DNA of 64,000 nucleotides from assembly GCF_020379485.1 (NCBI RefSeq), contig NC_063438.1:1612001-1676000 (forward strand), written 5' to 3'. The position numbers and the translations under genes are program-made. A model generated the notes under the pieces. That model did not search any database. It was not told the origin of the DNA and saw only the letters and a list, made by a program, of their open reading frames with translations. Positions 11,652 through 22,057 of the stretch are shown one piece after another (the first letter of the stretch is position 1; the number at the start of each line of letters is the position of its first letter). The stretch is from Brassica napus. Lineage: Eukaryota > Streptophyta > Magnoliopsida > Brassicales > Brassicaceae.

Positions 11652-12662
11652 ATGCGACGTTACAGAAAGAAACCAAAGATCGATCAGCCCAAACCCGATA
11701 CGAAATTCATCAAGTCTCTAGGAAAGGGTACGTACGGCTCCGTCGATCTCTTCAGCTACACAAAAGACGACGGCACAACGTTCCACAACGCCGTCAAGAC
11801 CTCAGACTCCGAAGATTACAACTCCATCGAGAGAGAGTTTCGTATCCTCACCGAACTCAGAGGATGTCAAGGAATCGTACAATCTTTTGGTAACTCTCTG
11901 ATTCAAGAAACCGATTCCAACGGAAAGAAAGTCTACAAGATGGCTATAGAGTACGCAGCTGGTGGTAACCTAACAGATTACATCCGCGTAAACCGAAGAT
12001 TATCGGATCCGGTTATCAAAGACTTCACTCGGATGATTCTACAAGGATTGGTTTCGGTTCATGATCACGGTTATGTTCATTGCGATCTTAAACCGGAGAA
12101 TCTCCTTCTCTTCCCACGTTACGATCAAGAAACATGGTATTGCTCGTACGTGTTAAAGATTTCGGATTTTGGGTTGACGGTCAAGGCAGGAGATGAGTCT
12201 GTCTGTTGGGAAGCTAGTTCTCCTTTTGTCGGAACGCCTCTATACATGTCTCCAGAGTCGGTCCGAGACGGTACCACCGTTGAGAAAACCCTAGATTTGT
12301 GGTCGTTGGGTTGCGTGGTTTTGGAGATGTATAACGGTAAGCATCCATGGTTAGGGGTTTGTGTTGATGATATAAAGTCTCGTTTATTGGGTGGAAATGC
12401 ACCGGAGATTCCAGAGAGTGTTCCTTGTGACGCAAGGTTGTTTATGGAGAAGTGTTTCGCAAGGGAACATGGAGAGAGAGGGAGCGCTTCGGAGTTGTTG
12501 TTGCATCCGTTTTTGAACGGAGAGAGGGAGGTGAGCGATGACGCCGCCGGTGGAGTGAGGAGGAGGGTAGGGTTAAGGATCAGAAAACCTCCGTCGAGGT
12601 TTGAAGATATTACAACACATGGGCCGAAACAAAAGACCCGTTTAAGAAAAGGCCCGTTATAA
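11652..12662 (+). CDS. MAPKKK-like serine/threonine protein kinase
   Basis: A single-exon 336-residue kinase of the small intronless MEKK-like class (Arabidopsis MAPKKK17-21 and the At2g41910-41930 group, from memory). The glycine loop is GKGTYG near residue 24, with the catalytic Lys in NAVKTSD near 49. The loop HCDLKPENLL lies near residue 144, DFG in ISDFGLTV near 172, and SPE in MSPESV near 200. All catalytic residues are present, so it should be active. The basic C-terminal tail (RRRVGLRIRKPPSRF) is outside the kinase fold. The start is supported by the preceding TATA box and by the frame being closed shortly upstream. The substrate cannot be told from sequence. It is the first clearly collinear gene of the Arabidopsis chromosome 2 block. 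Confidence 0.9.
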   Translation: MRRYRKKPKIDQPKPDTKFIKSLGKGTYGSVDLFSYTKDDGTTFHNAVKTSDSEDYNSIEREFRILTELRGCQGIVQSFGNSLIQETDSNGKKVYKMAIEYAAGGNLTDYIRVNRRLSDPVIKDFTRMILQGLVSVHDHGYVHCDLKPENLLLFPRYDQETWYCSYVLKISDFGLTVKAGDESVCWEASSPFVGTPLYMSPESVRDGTTVEKTLDLWSLGCVVLEMYNGKHPWLGVCVDDIKSRLLGGNAPEIPESVPCDARLFMEKCFAREHGERGSASELLLHPFLNGEREVSDDAAGGVRRRVGLRIRKPPSRFEDITTHGPKQKTRLRKGPL

Positions 12663-14440
12663 AGCTTATGGGTAAAATCACCAAAGGAACCACTTTGTTT
12701 TGGTTGACATTATAAGCTTACCAGTGTATATTTTATATCAAAAAAAGTGACATGAACTTGTGTATAACAGACTCATTTTCCACGCACGAGGCTTGAAATA
12801 TTTTAAAAAAATATTATAAAAGTTTATGTTTCCTTTCTTGAATTTTGTTTGTTTTAAAAAGAAAGAAAATGGACAAGGGGCCGGAGACATAACATAATGT
12901 AGAGAAGTTCCCCACATACATCGTTAAACCATCATCTGAAAAGATGCTTTCACTATATTGTAATTGTTACATATATAGAATATTCATAAATGGTGGTCCA
13001 TATAAAAGAAACAAGACCCATATCAGTTTCAGACAATAATGATAATCACTAACCCACCAAAGCTTAGACCTTCCAAAAGCTAAAATAATCGCATTTGTAT
13101 GTAATTATATTTTTATTGACATTTCGCATATGTACACAAGTTTAGAGAGCCTATTGTCTTCATATGTTGCTGTCATTGCCTATGTATAGCTTACTCATTC
13201 AATCATTTTTCTTTCCTAACGCCTATTTTCAACTCTCTTTTATATTATTTGTATCCCATTCTGTGACACGTTGAAAAATTAACGTCAATCTGATCTCAAT
13301 CAATTTTATAGCTGTTGACAAAAAATATTGTTAAACAATGGCGGGTGGAACATCAAACGTTGTCGCAGAGGTTATAGCTAATAACAGAAATAAGACAAGG
13401 TTATTACGTTTTTTCATGCTGAATTTCAAGATTTGGGTCGGTTGATGCTGATTTGTAGAGTATTATGGTTAATTATGAACTCATTCGTATGTTCAGATAC
13501 ATTATATTTATTAGTAAAAAAGAACAATTCTCCCACAAAAATGAATCCTCTTCGTAATGTGTAATGAAGATCATACCGTGAGGTATTTGATTGACCATGG
13601 CGTTATTGTATATAAGAAATAAAAATGAGTTTGGTGAATTCGATGAAATGATGGAGAGTTAGTATAGATTGTTTAACACTGAAAGAGACCAGTGAGCTCT
13701 TCATGTTGTTTTCAACTCCACTTGCATTTGTTCTGTAGCTATTAATTTTGGGCTTCCTCTCATTCTTTAGTTCTGTTTTCTTCTACTTAAAATAAAATAT
13801 CTTCCATCATGTATTTCCTATATTACTTTGAAGTTTGGTCCTTATATATAGCTGAACATTGTGAGGTCACATACAAGGAAAAGGACAAGATATGCTTGTC
13901 CCTCAAAATCTAGTCTTTTTTTTCATCTTCCATATATTTATTATCTTTAATTATTGCTGGCCAAACAATTCACCAATTTTTTTTTTGAAACTTACCAATT
14001 TTATTTTTGAGAAAAAAAATAATAAGGAGAGAATTTGCATACATATATGTATGTAAGAGTGGAGGAGTTGAATCCAAGATATGGATGTGAAGGCAAGAAA
14101 GTGAGAGATATGGTCCCCTCAACAAAAGCCATTAAATCTCTGAGCATATGACTGTGACTTTAATGGCAAAGCAAAGAGGTTTGCATTTGCATGATTCAAT
14201 GAAGGGTTGCTGTTAGGGTTTAGGAGATTTGTGGGCTTTTAAGTGCATGTTTTTTGTGTGGTTCAAATGCCATCCATGGGACACAATTACATTTTTTTTT
14301 TGTTGTAGAAAGTTTTTCCTATATTTTATATTACTAGAAAAAGATTAGAAAATACTAAAACATTCTTATTAATTTATACTATTTAAAATCACTTATCATT
14401 TCCCTGGGATAGTTCTTTAATATAATTTGAAATTTTAAAA
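12663..14440. other. Intergenic, no gene seen
   Basis: An AT-rich stretch with no recognisable exon. A possible tiny poly(T) insertion at about 13970-14000 is flanked by near-copies of ACCAATTTT, but the duplication is too short and low in complexity to be convincing. Confidence 0.55.
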
Positions 14441-14610
14441 CCGCATGTTAGGTTTTTTTTTTTTTTTTTTTTTTGTCAAATAAGAGCTTCCATTTACTTA
14501 ATTCAAATCCATATTACATAACTAAACGAGCTAGGCTTGCTCTTGCCAAAGAGTCTGCCTGAGAATTTTCTAAACGAGGCACAAAAGAGTAAGATCCGCA
14601 TGTTAGGTTT
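14441..14610 (-). mobile_element. Severely 5'-truncated LINE fragment with 15-bp target duplication
   Basis: A 140-bp insert (14456-14595) begins with a long poly(T) and lies between perfect copies of CCGCATGTTAGGTTT (14441-14455 and 14596-14610). On the minus strand it encodes the last residues of a LINE RNase H domain (SYSFVPRLENSQADSLARAS) and a stop, then a short 3' UTR ending TTTGAC and poly(A). The 3' end matches the pattern of the LINE ending near 4428. Confidence 0.88.
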
Positions 14611-15949
14611 AAACAGGGTTTATTTGTTGAAAAATAAAGAGATGTGGACTCCTCATGTGAGGTCCAAAATCTGCAAAGTTATGTATGTAAATTAATGTAG
14701 TTTGGGACCAGTACTTCGCATGGACATTGCCATAGTTGAATTTATTTCCGTTCTTACAATACGTTTTGATTAGTCAGATATCACATACACGTTATGTGAA
14801 TAAGTGAATTTCTGTAAGGAAGTCACTCTAAACAACCTTTTTAGGGGGAATCCATCTGCAATTTTTTTTTTGAAAAAGAACATTTTTTAAAACGCTTACA
14901 CCAACTGCTTTACAATTTTATAACTGATGATTTTTTTCTGTATCATTCCACAATGACCTGATACATATATATGTATACAATGAAAAATAACAGAAAACTA
15001 GCTAGTTATTAACATCTGATCTAAGTTCTTGTTTGAATTATGACAGTACATACGTAGAAGAATGTTGCGAATTGAGATTAAGAAGTTTAATAGTATGCTA
15101 TGAAACATTTAGTAACTTGATTTTTTTTTGTTCTTTTAGAAGTATAACTACCTATGGTGTAATTATAGTTTATGCTTATAAATATATCATAAGCTATAAA
15201 AGAGCGCATAATAATTGGGGTTCATGTTCGTAGATAATCGGTGGGAATCGTTATGTTTGTTGCTATTGTACATTCAGGAGGTTTTATCAAGCGGTATCCT
15301 AACTAGCTAGTAACAACATTTAAGAATTTTGTTTTGTCAACGTAACAGCATGATTAGATTGAAAGAGCTATGTTTTAGAATGGATAAAATTCCGTCTATA
15401 ATTGTGTATTCATCTTTGTTTAATCAATACACTTAGTAGTAATACAAATTATTTAACATTGCATACATTCATGACCAAAAATTTACAAAAGGGAACCAGG
15501 AAAAATAATACTAGTGGACTGAAAAATTGAATAATTCGTACAACGAATCGAATTTTGAGTGTGTAGATAAAACATAAAGGGAATATATATATAGTTCAAA
15601 ATGAAGAAGACGACGTGGACCAAATTTTGCCGGATGATCGTGTTGATAAGTGTCAACAGGTTACATGCATTGATGAGTGGACGAGATCTCTACAAATAAA
15701 GATTCAATCTTTGGTTTAATTATCTGGTGATAACATGAACTAGTTGGTTATTAATTAGCATCATTCAATGATCATGTAGAAGGACCACCCCTCTCTCTGT
15801 GTGTAAGATCATCTTTGCATCAGTGAGACAAAACATCCAAGAGTGTAAAATGCTGGTCCTTGAGAGAGAAGATCTCTCTTTAATTAGGTCTCCGTCTGAC
15901 TCTCTCCTCTTTCTCTATTAATCTATTAGTAGTAAAATTCATGTACTTA
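14611..15949. other. Intergenic, no gene seen
   Basis: No coding sequence or transposon end is supported. The interval is AT-rich and lies far upstream of ZFP8. Confidence 0.55.
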
Positions 15950-16033
15950 GAGCATCCACATCAATGAACCCCCTCTTGGGGTTCATCTTTTTAGTTTTTT
16001 ATTATTAAAATTTGTTTCTTTTTCTTTTTGGTT

Positions 16034-16065
<32 letters not shown>

Positions 16066-16248
16066 GTTAGACCAATCGCGGGCCGCCACGACACGTGGGG
16101 CCCGCGCTACAGTGATGAACTTTAGGAGAGAGGGGTTCAACCAAGAGAACTTTAGGAGAGAGAGGGTTCATGGGATTGAATTATTTTATTATTTTTTTTT
16201 CTTGGTTTTTGTGTGAACTCCCCCCATGAACCCTCAATGGGGGTGCTC
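15950..16248. mobile_element. PIF/Harbinger-type MITE
   Basis: A 299-bp element with related ends, GAGCATCCACATCAATGAACCCC and, inverted, GAGCACCCCCATTGAGGGTTCA. It is flanked by the 3-bp duplication TTA (15947-15949 and 16249-16251), the signature of Harbinger/Tourist MITEs. The interior holds a long poly(A) run and a GC-rich CACGTGGGGCCCGCG segment that includes a G-box core. No transposase. Confidence 0.8.
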
Positions 16249-16820
16249 TTATACGTAGACTTAATAATAACCAAATAGCTAGGGTCCATGGTATAAAAGA
16301 GTACATACCTAACTTCACCTTGCTAGTGATCTCTTACCTATAAACTCTCACTCTTTTTAGTTCAACCCATTACTCACCATGACCCCATTTCATCTGCTAA
16401 CGATCAATTTGGTAAGCTTTTTTTGTCTTCCTTACAACATTTTCGGGAATCACTTTTAGGAAACAGCTAACAGAAAAGGAGATAACTTTGCAAAAGGAGA
16501 ACTTATTGGAGTTTTAAGAGAAGAAATGTATGTGTGATTGGGTAGGGAAGTGAATAATTAAAGAGACCTCTCATTTATCCGGCCATTTTTACCATATCAA
16601 TTTATTATTTCCGTAGAAAAAAGCTTACTCACCGTGACAGGGTACATGACATAACCATGCATCATAGATTCATACATAGTAAGCTACTATTTAAACACAT
16701 TATGTTACATACAATACCAAAGATACACAAGATAAATGTGTATTCCTAATACTACATACATATCCACGTATCAGTGCCTAGTACACAACCATAACCCGAT
16801 ATCCAGTGCAGAGTAAATAA
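16249..16820. other. Intergenic between two MITEs
   Basis: About 570 bases without a recognisable gene or repeat. Confidence 0.5.
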
Positions 16821-17037
16821 GAGCACCTCCAATGGTAGTATTAGGAAGAGTTCTTAGTATTTTTTTTTAAAAAAGGGAAAAAAATGAAATGAAGAGAAAG
16901 AATGCTTTTAAAAAACTATGAGATACTAAAAATACACATATCATTCAAATAGATGATTTACTAATTTAATGAAAATAAAACATAAATAAATAATTATAAT
17001 ACTAATACTTTTTTTTGTTTTAGAAACCTTGGTGCTC
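16821..17037. mobile_element. Second PIF/Harbinger-type MITE
   Basis: A 217-bp AT-rich element starting GAGCACCTCCAATGG and ending CCTTGGTGCTC, flanked by TAA on both sides (16818-16820 and 17038-17040). Its ends match those of the MITE at 15950 but its interior differs. It ends about 380 bases upstream of the ZFP8 start codon. Confidence 0.75.
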
Positions 17038-17390
17038 TAAGAAGAGCTAACTAGCTATATCAAAGTTTGTGGTAGAGAGATATATATATATCTATCATAG
17101 TAATTTTAGGTATACACATATGGAGCTTCAGCCTATTCTACCGAAATTTGAATCCGTCACCATTTTTTTTTTAATTACAAGAAAAAAACTAATATGTACA
17201 TTTTCCTAAAGAAGCAAACAGAAAAAAAAAACTTACGAGCCAAATGTGAATTACTTAGGTGTATAAAACGTAATGTACCCACGAGGGCATACAGTTGATT
17301 ACTTTAGAATTTTGGAACCTCTTTAAATTAATGCAAAACCTCATCTCTTGTCTTTCTGTCTCTGAAACAGTCTCAAACTCACTCACTCAC

Positions 17391-17392
17391 TC

Positions 17393-17419
<27 letters not shown>
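17391..17419 (+). repeat. CT-rich 5' UTR microsatellite of ZFP8
   Basis: A pure CT run directly before the ZFP8 start codon. CT/GA microsatellites just upstream of start codons are common in plant 5' UTRs. It is probably transcribed. Confidence 0.8.
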
Positions 17420-17421
<2 letters not shown>

Positions 17422-17423
<2 letters not shown>

Positions 17424-18177
17424 GGAAGAAACCAATGGAAGAAGAGAAACTCACGATTTCATGAACGTCAACGTTGAATCCTTCTCTCAGCTTCCATTCA
17501 TCCGCCGTACACCTCCCAAAGAAAAAGGCTCCATTATTCGTCTCTTCGGCCAAGAGCTAGTCGGGGATAACTCCTCCGGCGCCACTGCTCAACAGGAGGA
17601 GGACATTCTTGAAACCACAACCACCAAGATCAACGACGAGAGCTCGGAGAATGTTAAGGACAAAGAAAAAGAAAAAGACAGCAGCAATAACAGGAGATTC
17701 GAGTGTCACTACTGTTTCAGAAACTTCCCGACCTCTCAAGCCCTAGGTGGACACCAAAACGCTCACAAACGCGAACGCCAACACGCTAAACGCGGTTCTA
17801 TGCCATCATACCTTCATCAGTCTGGCTCTCACCACGTCTACGGCTTCCTCAACAACCACCACCACCGTCACTATCCCTCGTGGACAACGGAAGCTAGATT
17901 CTACGGTGGTGGTGGTGGAGTAGCACAACAAACGCCGTCGTATTACTCACGCACTCTTCCTCCTCCTCCTTCTTCTTCTAACACACCGACGATCAACGGA
18001 AGTCCTTTAGGTTTGTGGCGTGTACCCCCTTCCACGTCAGCAAACGCTATTCATAGCGTTTACTCAGCTTCACCAGCGTTTAGGACGCATGACCAGGAGA
18101 GTAAGGAGCCGCATTGGCCTTACAAGTTGATGAAACCTAATGTGCAAGATCATGTGAGTCTCGATCTTCATCTTTGA
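17422..18177 (+). CDS. ZFP8: C2H2 zinc-finger transcription factor ZFP8
   Basis: An intronless 251-residue protein with one plant-type C2H2 finger at residues 93-116 (FECHYCFRNFPTSQALGGHQ, then NAHKRER). The QALGGH hexamer is the plant EPF/ZFP hallmark and contacts DNA. The C-terminus ends SLDLHL, an LxLxL EAR-type repression motif. His-rich, Gly-rich and Pro/Ser-rich stretches lie between. In Arabidopsis ZFP8 acts with GIS proteins in gibberellin- and cytokinin-controlled trichome initiation. The assignment rests on finger and tail features plus collinear position. Start codon context is CCATGG. The Harbinger MITEs lie in its upstream region. Confidence 0.9.
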
Positions 18178-20982
18178 CACTTTTTTTGGTGTCCATATCA
18201 TTTTAACTTAGCCGTGATGAGACTCGTTCAACGAACGGTGAGGCCAATGTGAAAAAAGATGACGAGATATTCATGTTTTGTAAGGAGAACCGGCATGATG
18301 TGTAGATCTTGAACCTTTGAGGTTTCTTTCTTCAGATTCTGAGTTTATATATATTAATAAAAGAATAATTTCTGATTTAAATTTATGAAAATATATATGT
18401 TCAATCATTCATTTCTGAGTTCTGTTATGGCTTCAAAAATCAAAGAGGAACATTAAATTAATAGCCATAGAAGTCATATATGCACGTACTTTCTCTGTTG
18501 TTGCAGTCAAGAAAATTCAAGTCTCGATCAATGTTTCATTAACTCAAATTGTATGTCTGTTTAACCATTAAATAAACCCCACAAGTCTCTTTAGTGCCAA
18601 ACGTTTACAGCACCTGTTTGATAGAACGGTCTTTTACCGAACCAAGAGCCAAAGAAGAAAGCTCTTGATGTTGATGATGATGATGATTCGGTGAGTGTGG
18701 GGATCACTGAAGACAATGGACTAAACAAAAGGGGGTATAGAGAGAAAGAGAGCTGAGAAGTGAAAGTGGTCCATGATTACAAATGTAGAGTTAAACCAAA
18801 GAGCGCTTTCATATCTATCTCAAACACACTGAACCTAAAGCTAAAGCTTTAACCTAAAATAAATACTTTCTTCTTTAGTTTCTTTTCAAACCTTATTCGA
18901 GCAACTCAAAGAGTAGCATCAACCAAGATGTATACCATGTATTTACTTGTTCATCTCTACGCATATAGCATAATCAATATTTAATGGACTTGAAAAAAGT
19001 AGTTAGAATCCGCCACACATGACATGATCATGTCTCTTTGCTAATTGCCTCCAAGAGAGTAGAGTTTTGATAGAAGCCCATAATGCCTTCAAAATAAAAG
19101 GCCTACAAGAATGATAAGTATTGATGGTATCTATAATAAGAAACAAGGATATCAATCCTCGTACCTAACATGTGTTACACTAATCAAAAACATTAAAGAC
19201 TACAGTATAGTATAGCTACGACTTTTAGATAGACCAAACATTTCAAAAGCTTGACTTTTCTAGTTTTGGCATGACTTCAATAACAGATATATGTGGCATT
19301 GCCTGCACCATATATATACCCATAATTAGATCATTTCTTTTTCCAACAACTCATGATGGTTATAGTTACATAATGCATTTCAGTACCAAAGCTTAATAAT
19401 TACCTTGGTACTCTTCTCTAATTAATTATTTTATGAAACGTTGTAGCATGCATGATTTGTATAGTATCTAACTAATGAGCTATAAACTGCTTAACTGACG
19501 TTAACCACAAATCATAAAGTCTAATCAGATTATTGTGATAACGATGGACCACATGGTGCAAACTTAGCCCGTCACAAGGTTTTTCAGACAAGTCCTATGG
19601 GAACATAAAAACAAATAAAAGGACATATATGCACTCGTCGAACAGTTGTTTGGATAACAAAGCTGCATAGGCTAAACCAGAGAACACAGTACATCTGAGA
19701 ATTACGTGATGGTTTTATCAAATTATGGAAAATTTTAAGGATATGGTGGTGTACATGTCAAAGAGTTAACATCAAGAGCAGCTAGAAAAGGACCCCACTA
19801 AAGTTAATGCAATGTAGAAGAAAGCATGTGATGAAGAACATGATAAAAGAAGCACATAATAAAGACGTGTGAAGAGCACACACATATACATTATATAACC
19901 TTTTAGGACCACTTTTCTCTGCTCTCTTGTCTCTTTTTTTAGATTAGATTTGTAAAAGGACTAGTGGAAGTTAAGGAACATCGGCCCACAACCCTAGGAA
20001 AATTGCAACTCGAGGATGATAGTTCGAACAGTAGACATCTCAAACCACTTTCAAATTAAAACTCAATCTGATTCATACAACGATGTAAGCTTCCAAAATG
20101 GTGGTCTTGTTTTGGTAACCTAAGCTACATAAAGTTCCACCGACACTATACACCATGTGGTTAATTTATCCTTTAGACTGGTTAATTTATCCTTTAGACT
20201 CTGAATTTTTGTACTATACTAATTTTCGGCATCTACTTCTCAGATGATGTTATGTAAAGATTAAGGACAAACATATCACAACCAAAGTTAATTTCATTTG
20301 CAAAAGGTAGCCACTGAGGAAACATGGTTCTTGTAGTTACATGACTGCTTGTCTGCTTATAAAATGAACTAAGAAGGCAGAGTAGGCTCTGAGATTTCGA
20401 GAATCATATACCATTTAGTAAAAATTTCAATAGTTTAAAAGCCTAAATTTATTTATTTTTACAAATAAAAAAAATTATTTACATATAATTTTTTTCAAAT
20501 TTTTTGGAAAATTGAGGCGAATGCTTCATCAGATTTGGCCCATGATCGACTCTTACTATTATAGCGATTATAATAACAATTGGAAACAAATAAATTTTGA
20601 TGACCGAAGATGGAAAGGAACACAAATTACAATTACATTATATTTTGTATAACCAACATTGGGTGAGATACCTAGTTAGAATCAGAGAAGTACAAGTTCT
20701 ACATGCACAATCATATAAATCAGTTTTTCATTCTATCCACAACAGAAGATAACCGGAGATACTATGATGCTATTTCTTTCCCCCAACAGCCAAGACAGGT
20801 ACTTTCCAGTGCATTAACTAAAGCTACCCAAAAACATGCCCAAATATTCAATAATGGGCCTAATGGGCTTTCTTATTTCAGCACAAAGAAAGACTCTCAT
20901 CGTCTTCTAGCTCGAGATGATGCCCTACAAAGTCTCTCTCTATCTTCTTCTTTCGATTTAGTACCGAAGCTGCAGTTTATCA
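18178..20982. other. Intergenic, no gene seen
   Basis: About 2.8 kb between ZFP8 and the next gene. It includes the ZFP8 3' flank and the promoter of the plastid protein gene. A minus-strand frame around 18590-18740 is not clearly coding. Nothing else is recognisable. Confidence 0.55.
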
Positions 20983-21833
20983 ATGCATTCTCTTTCGTTT
21001 CCATCTTCTTCTTTAGCCCTTTTACCTTCTCTGTCTGCCTTAGGTTCTTCGCAACCAAAGAAGCTAAATTTTCTTCAAAGTCACTACCTTTCTCCTAAGC
21101 TTCTTTCACTCTCCACTAAACAGTCTAATGTCTCTCGTCACAGAGCGTTTTCACTTTCCTCCTCTTCCCCACCAGAGGAAACAGTCTCCACGGTCGATTT
21201 CCACGAGAAAGATTGGTCCTTTCTCGAATCCATGGAAACCCAACAGACCCAGAAGCTCGAAAAGATCGTAAAGGCTGGAGAAGTAACAGAGTCTTCGAGG
21301 GTTTTGGTCTCCTTTAGCTCAGAAGCGTTCGTTGATCGTCTGGTGGAATCTTCGCCTTCCCAGCTCTTGCTTATAGTCCACGACTCCCTTTTCATGTTGG
21401 CCTGCGTCAAAGAAAAATACGACAAAGTCAAATGCTGGCAGGGAGAGTTGATCTATGTTCCAGAGAAATGGTCTCCGTTAGATGTCGTGTTTCTCTACTT
21501 CCTTCCAGCTTTGCCTTTTGGTCTGGACGAGGTGTTCAAGACACTGTCTCAACGTTGTTCCTCAGGTAACAGTGTTCTGAACCATGTCTTTGTTGGCTCT
21601 TGGTTGGTTTCTAACACAGTTTGGTCCTAACAGGTGCACGAGTAGTAATCAGTCACCCGCAAGGTAGAGAGGGCTTGAAGCAGCAAAGGAAGGAGTTTTC
21701 AGACGTTGTTGTCTCTGATTTACCTGATGACTCCACCTTGAAGAGTGTTGCTAAGAAGCATTCGTTTGAGTTAACGGAGTTTGTTGATGAACAAGGACTT
21801 TACCTTGCTGTACTTACCTTCTCCAAACAATAG
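20983..21833 (+). CDS. Plastid-targeted protein of unknown function (At2g41950-like)
   Basis: Two exons, 20983-21565 and 21634-21833, with GT-AG borders and matching phase, give 260 residues. The first 60 residues are rich in Ser and basic residues and poor in acidic ones, as in a chloroplast transit peptide. The mature part has no motif I recognise. It contains a hydrophobic strand pattern (SQLLLIVHDSLFMLACVKEK) and ends with a small beta-rich module (YLAVLTFSKQ). It is collinear with Arabidopsis At2g41950. A damaged copy of its last exon lies at 27130-27240, left by the neighbouring tandem duplication. Confidence 0.8.
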
Positions 21834-22057
21834 ATTATCATGTTTCCTGTCTGTCTTTGTAATGAAACACACGATTCATTTTGAGCAAATCAGAACCTTT
21901 TTGAAAAGATAAATAAAATGTAAAGAAACTCTTGTGGGAGAGATCTTCACATGAAATGAAATAAACTGCGTTCTGGATTACAATCCTCCATAACGCCAAA
22001 CAAATCCAAAAGTAAACGGTGTATAAAACCTTGTCCAGTAAACTGTATAAAAAGCTT

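Noticed and set aside
13965..14000. Possible further poly(T) retro-insertion flanked by ACCAATTTT
   Set aside because: The repeat is short and itself T-rich, so slippage is an equally good explanation.
18590..18790. Minus-strand frame with a Ser-rich stretch and an aromatic tail, a possible small peptide gene
   Set aside because: The apparent start region is in another frame with a stop between, there is no supporting splice pair, and I recognise no peptide family.
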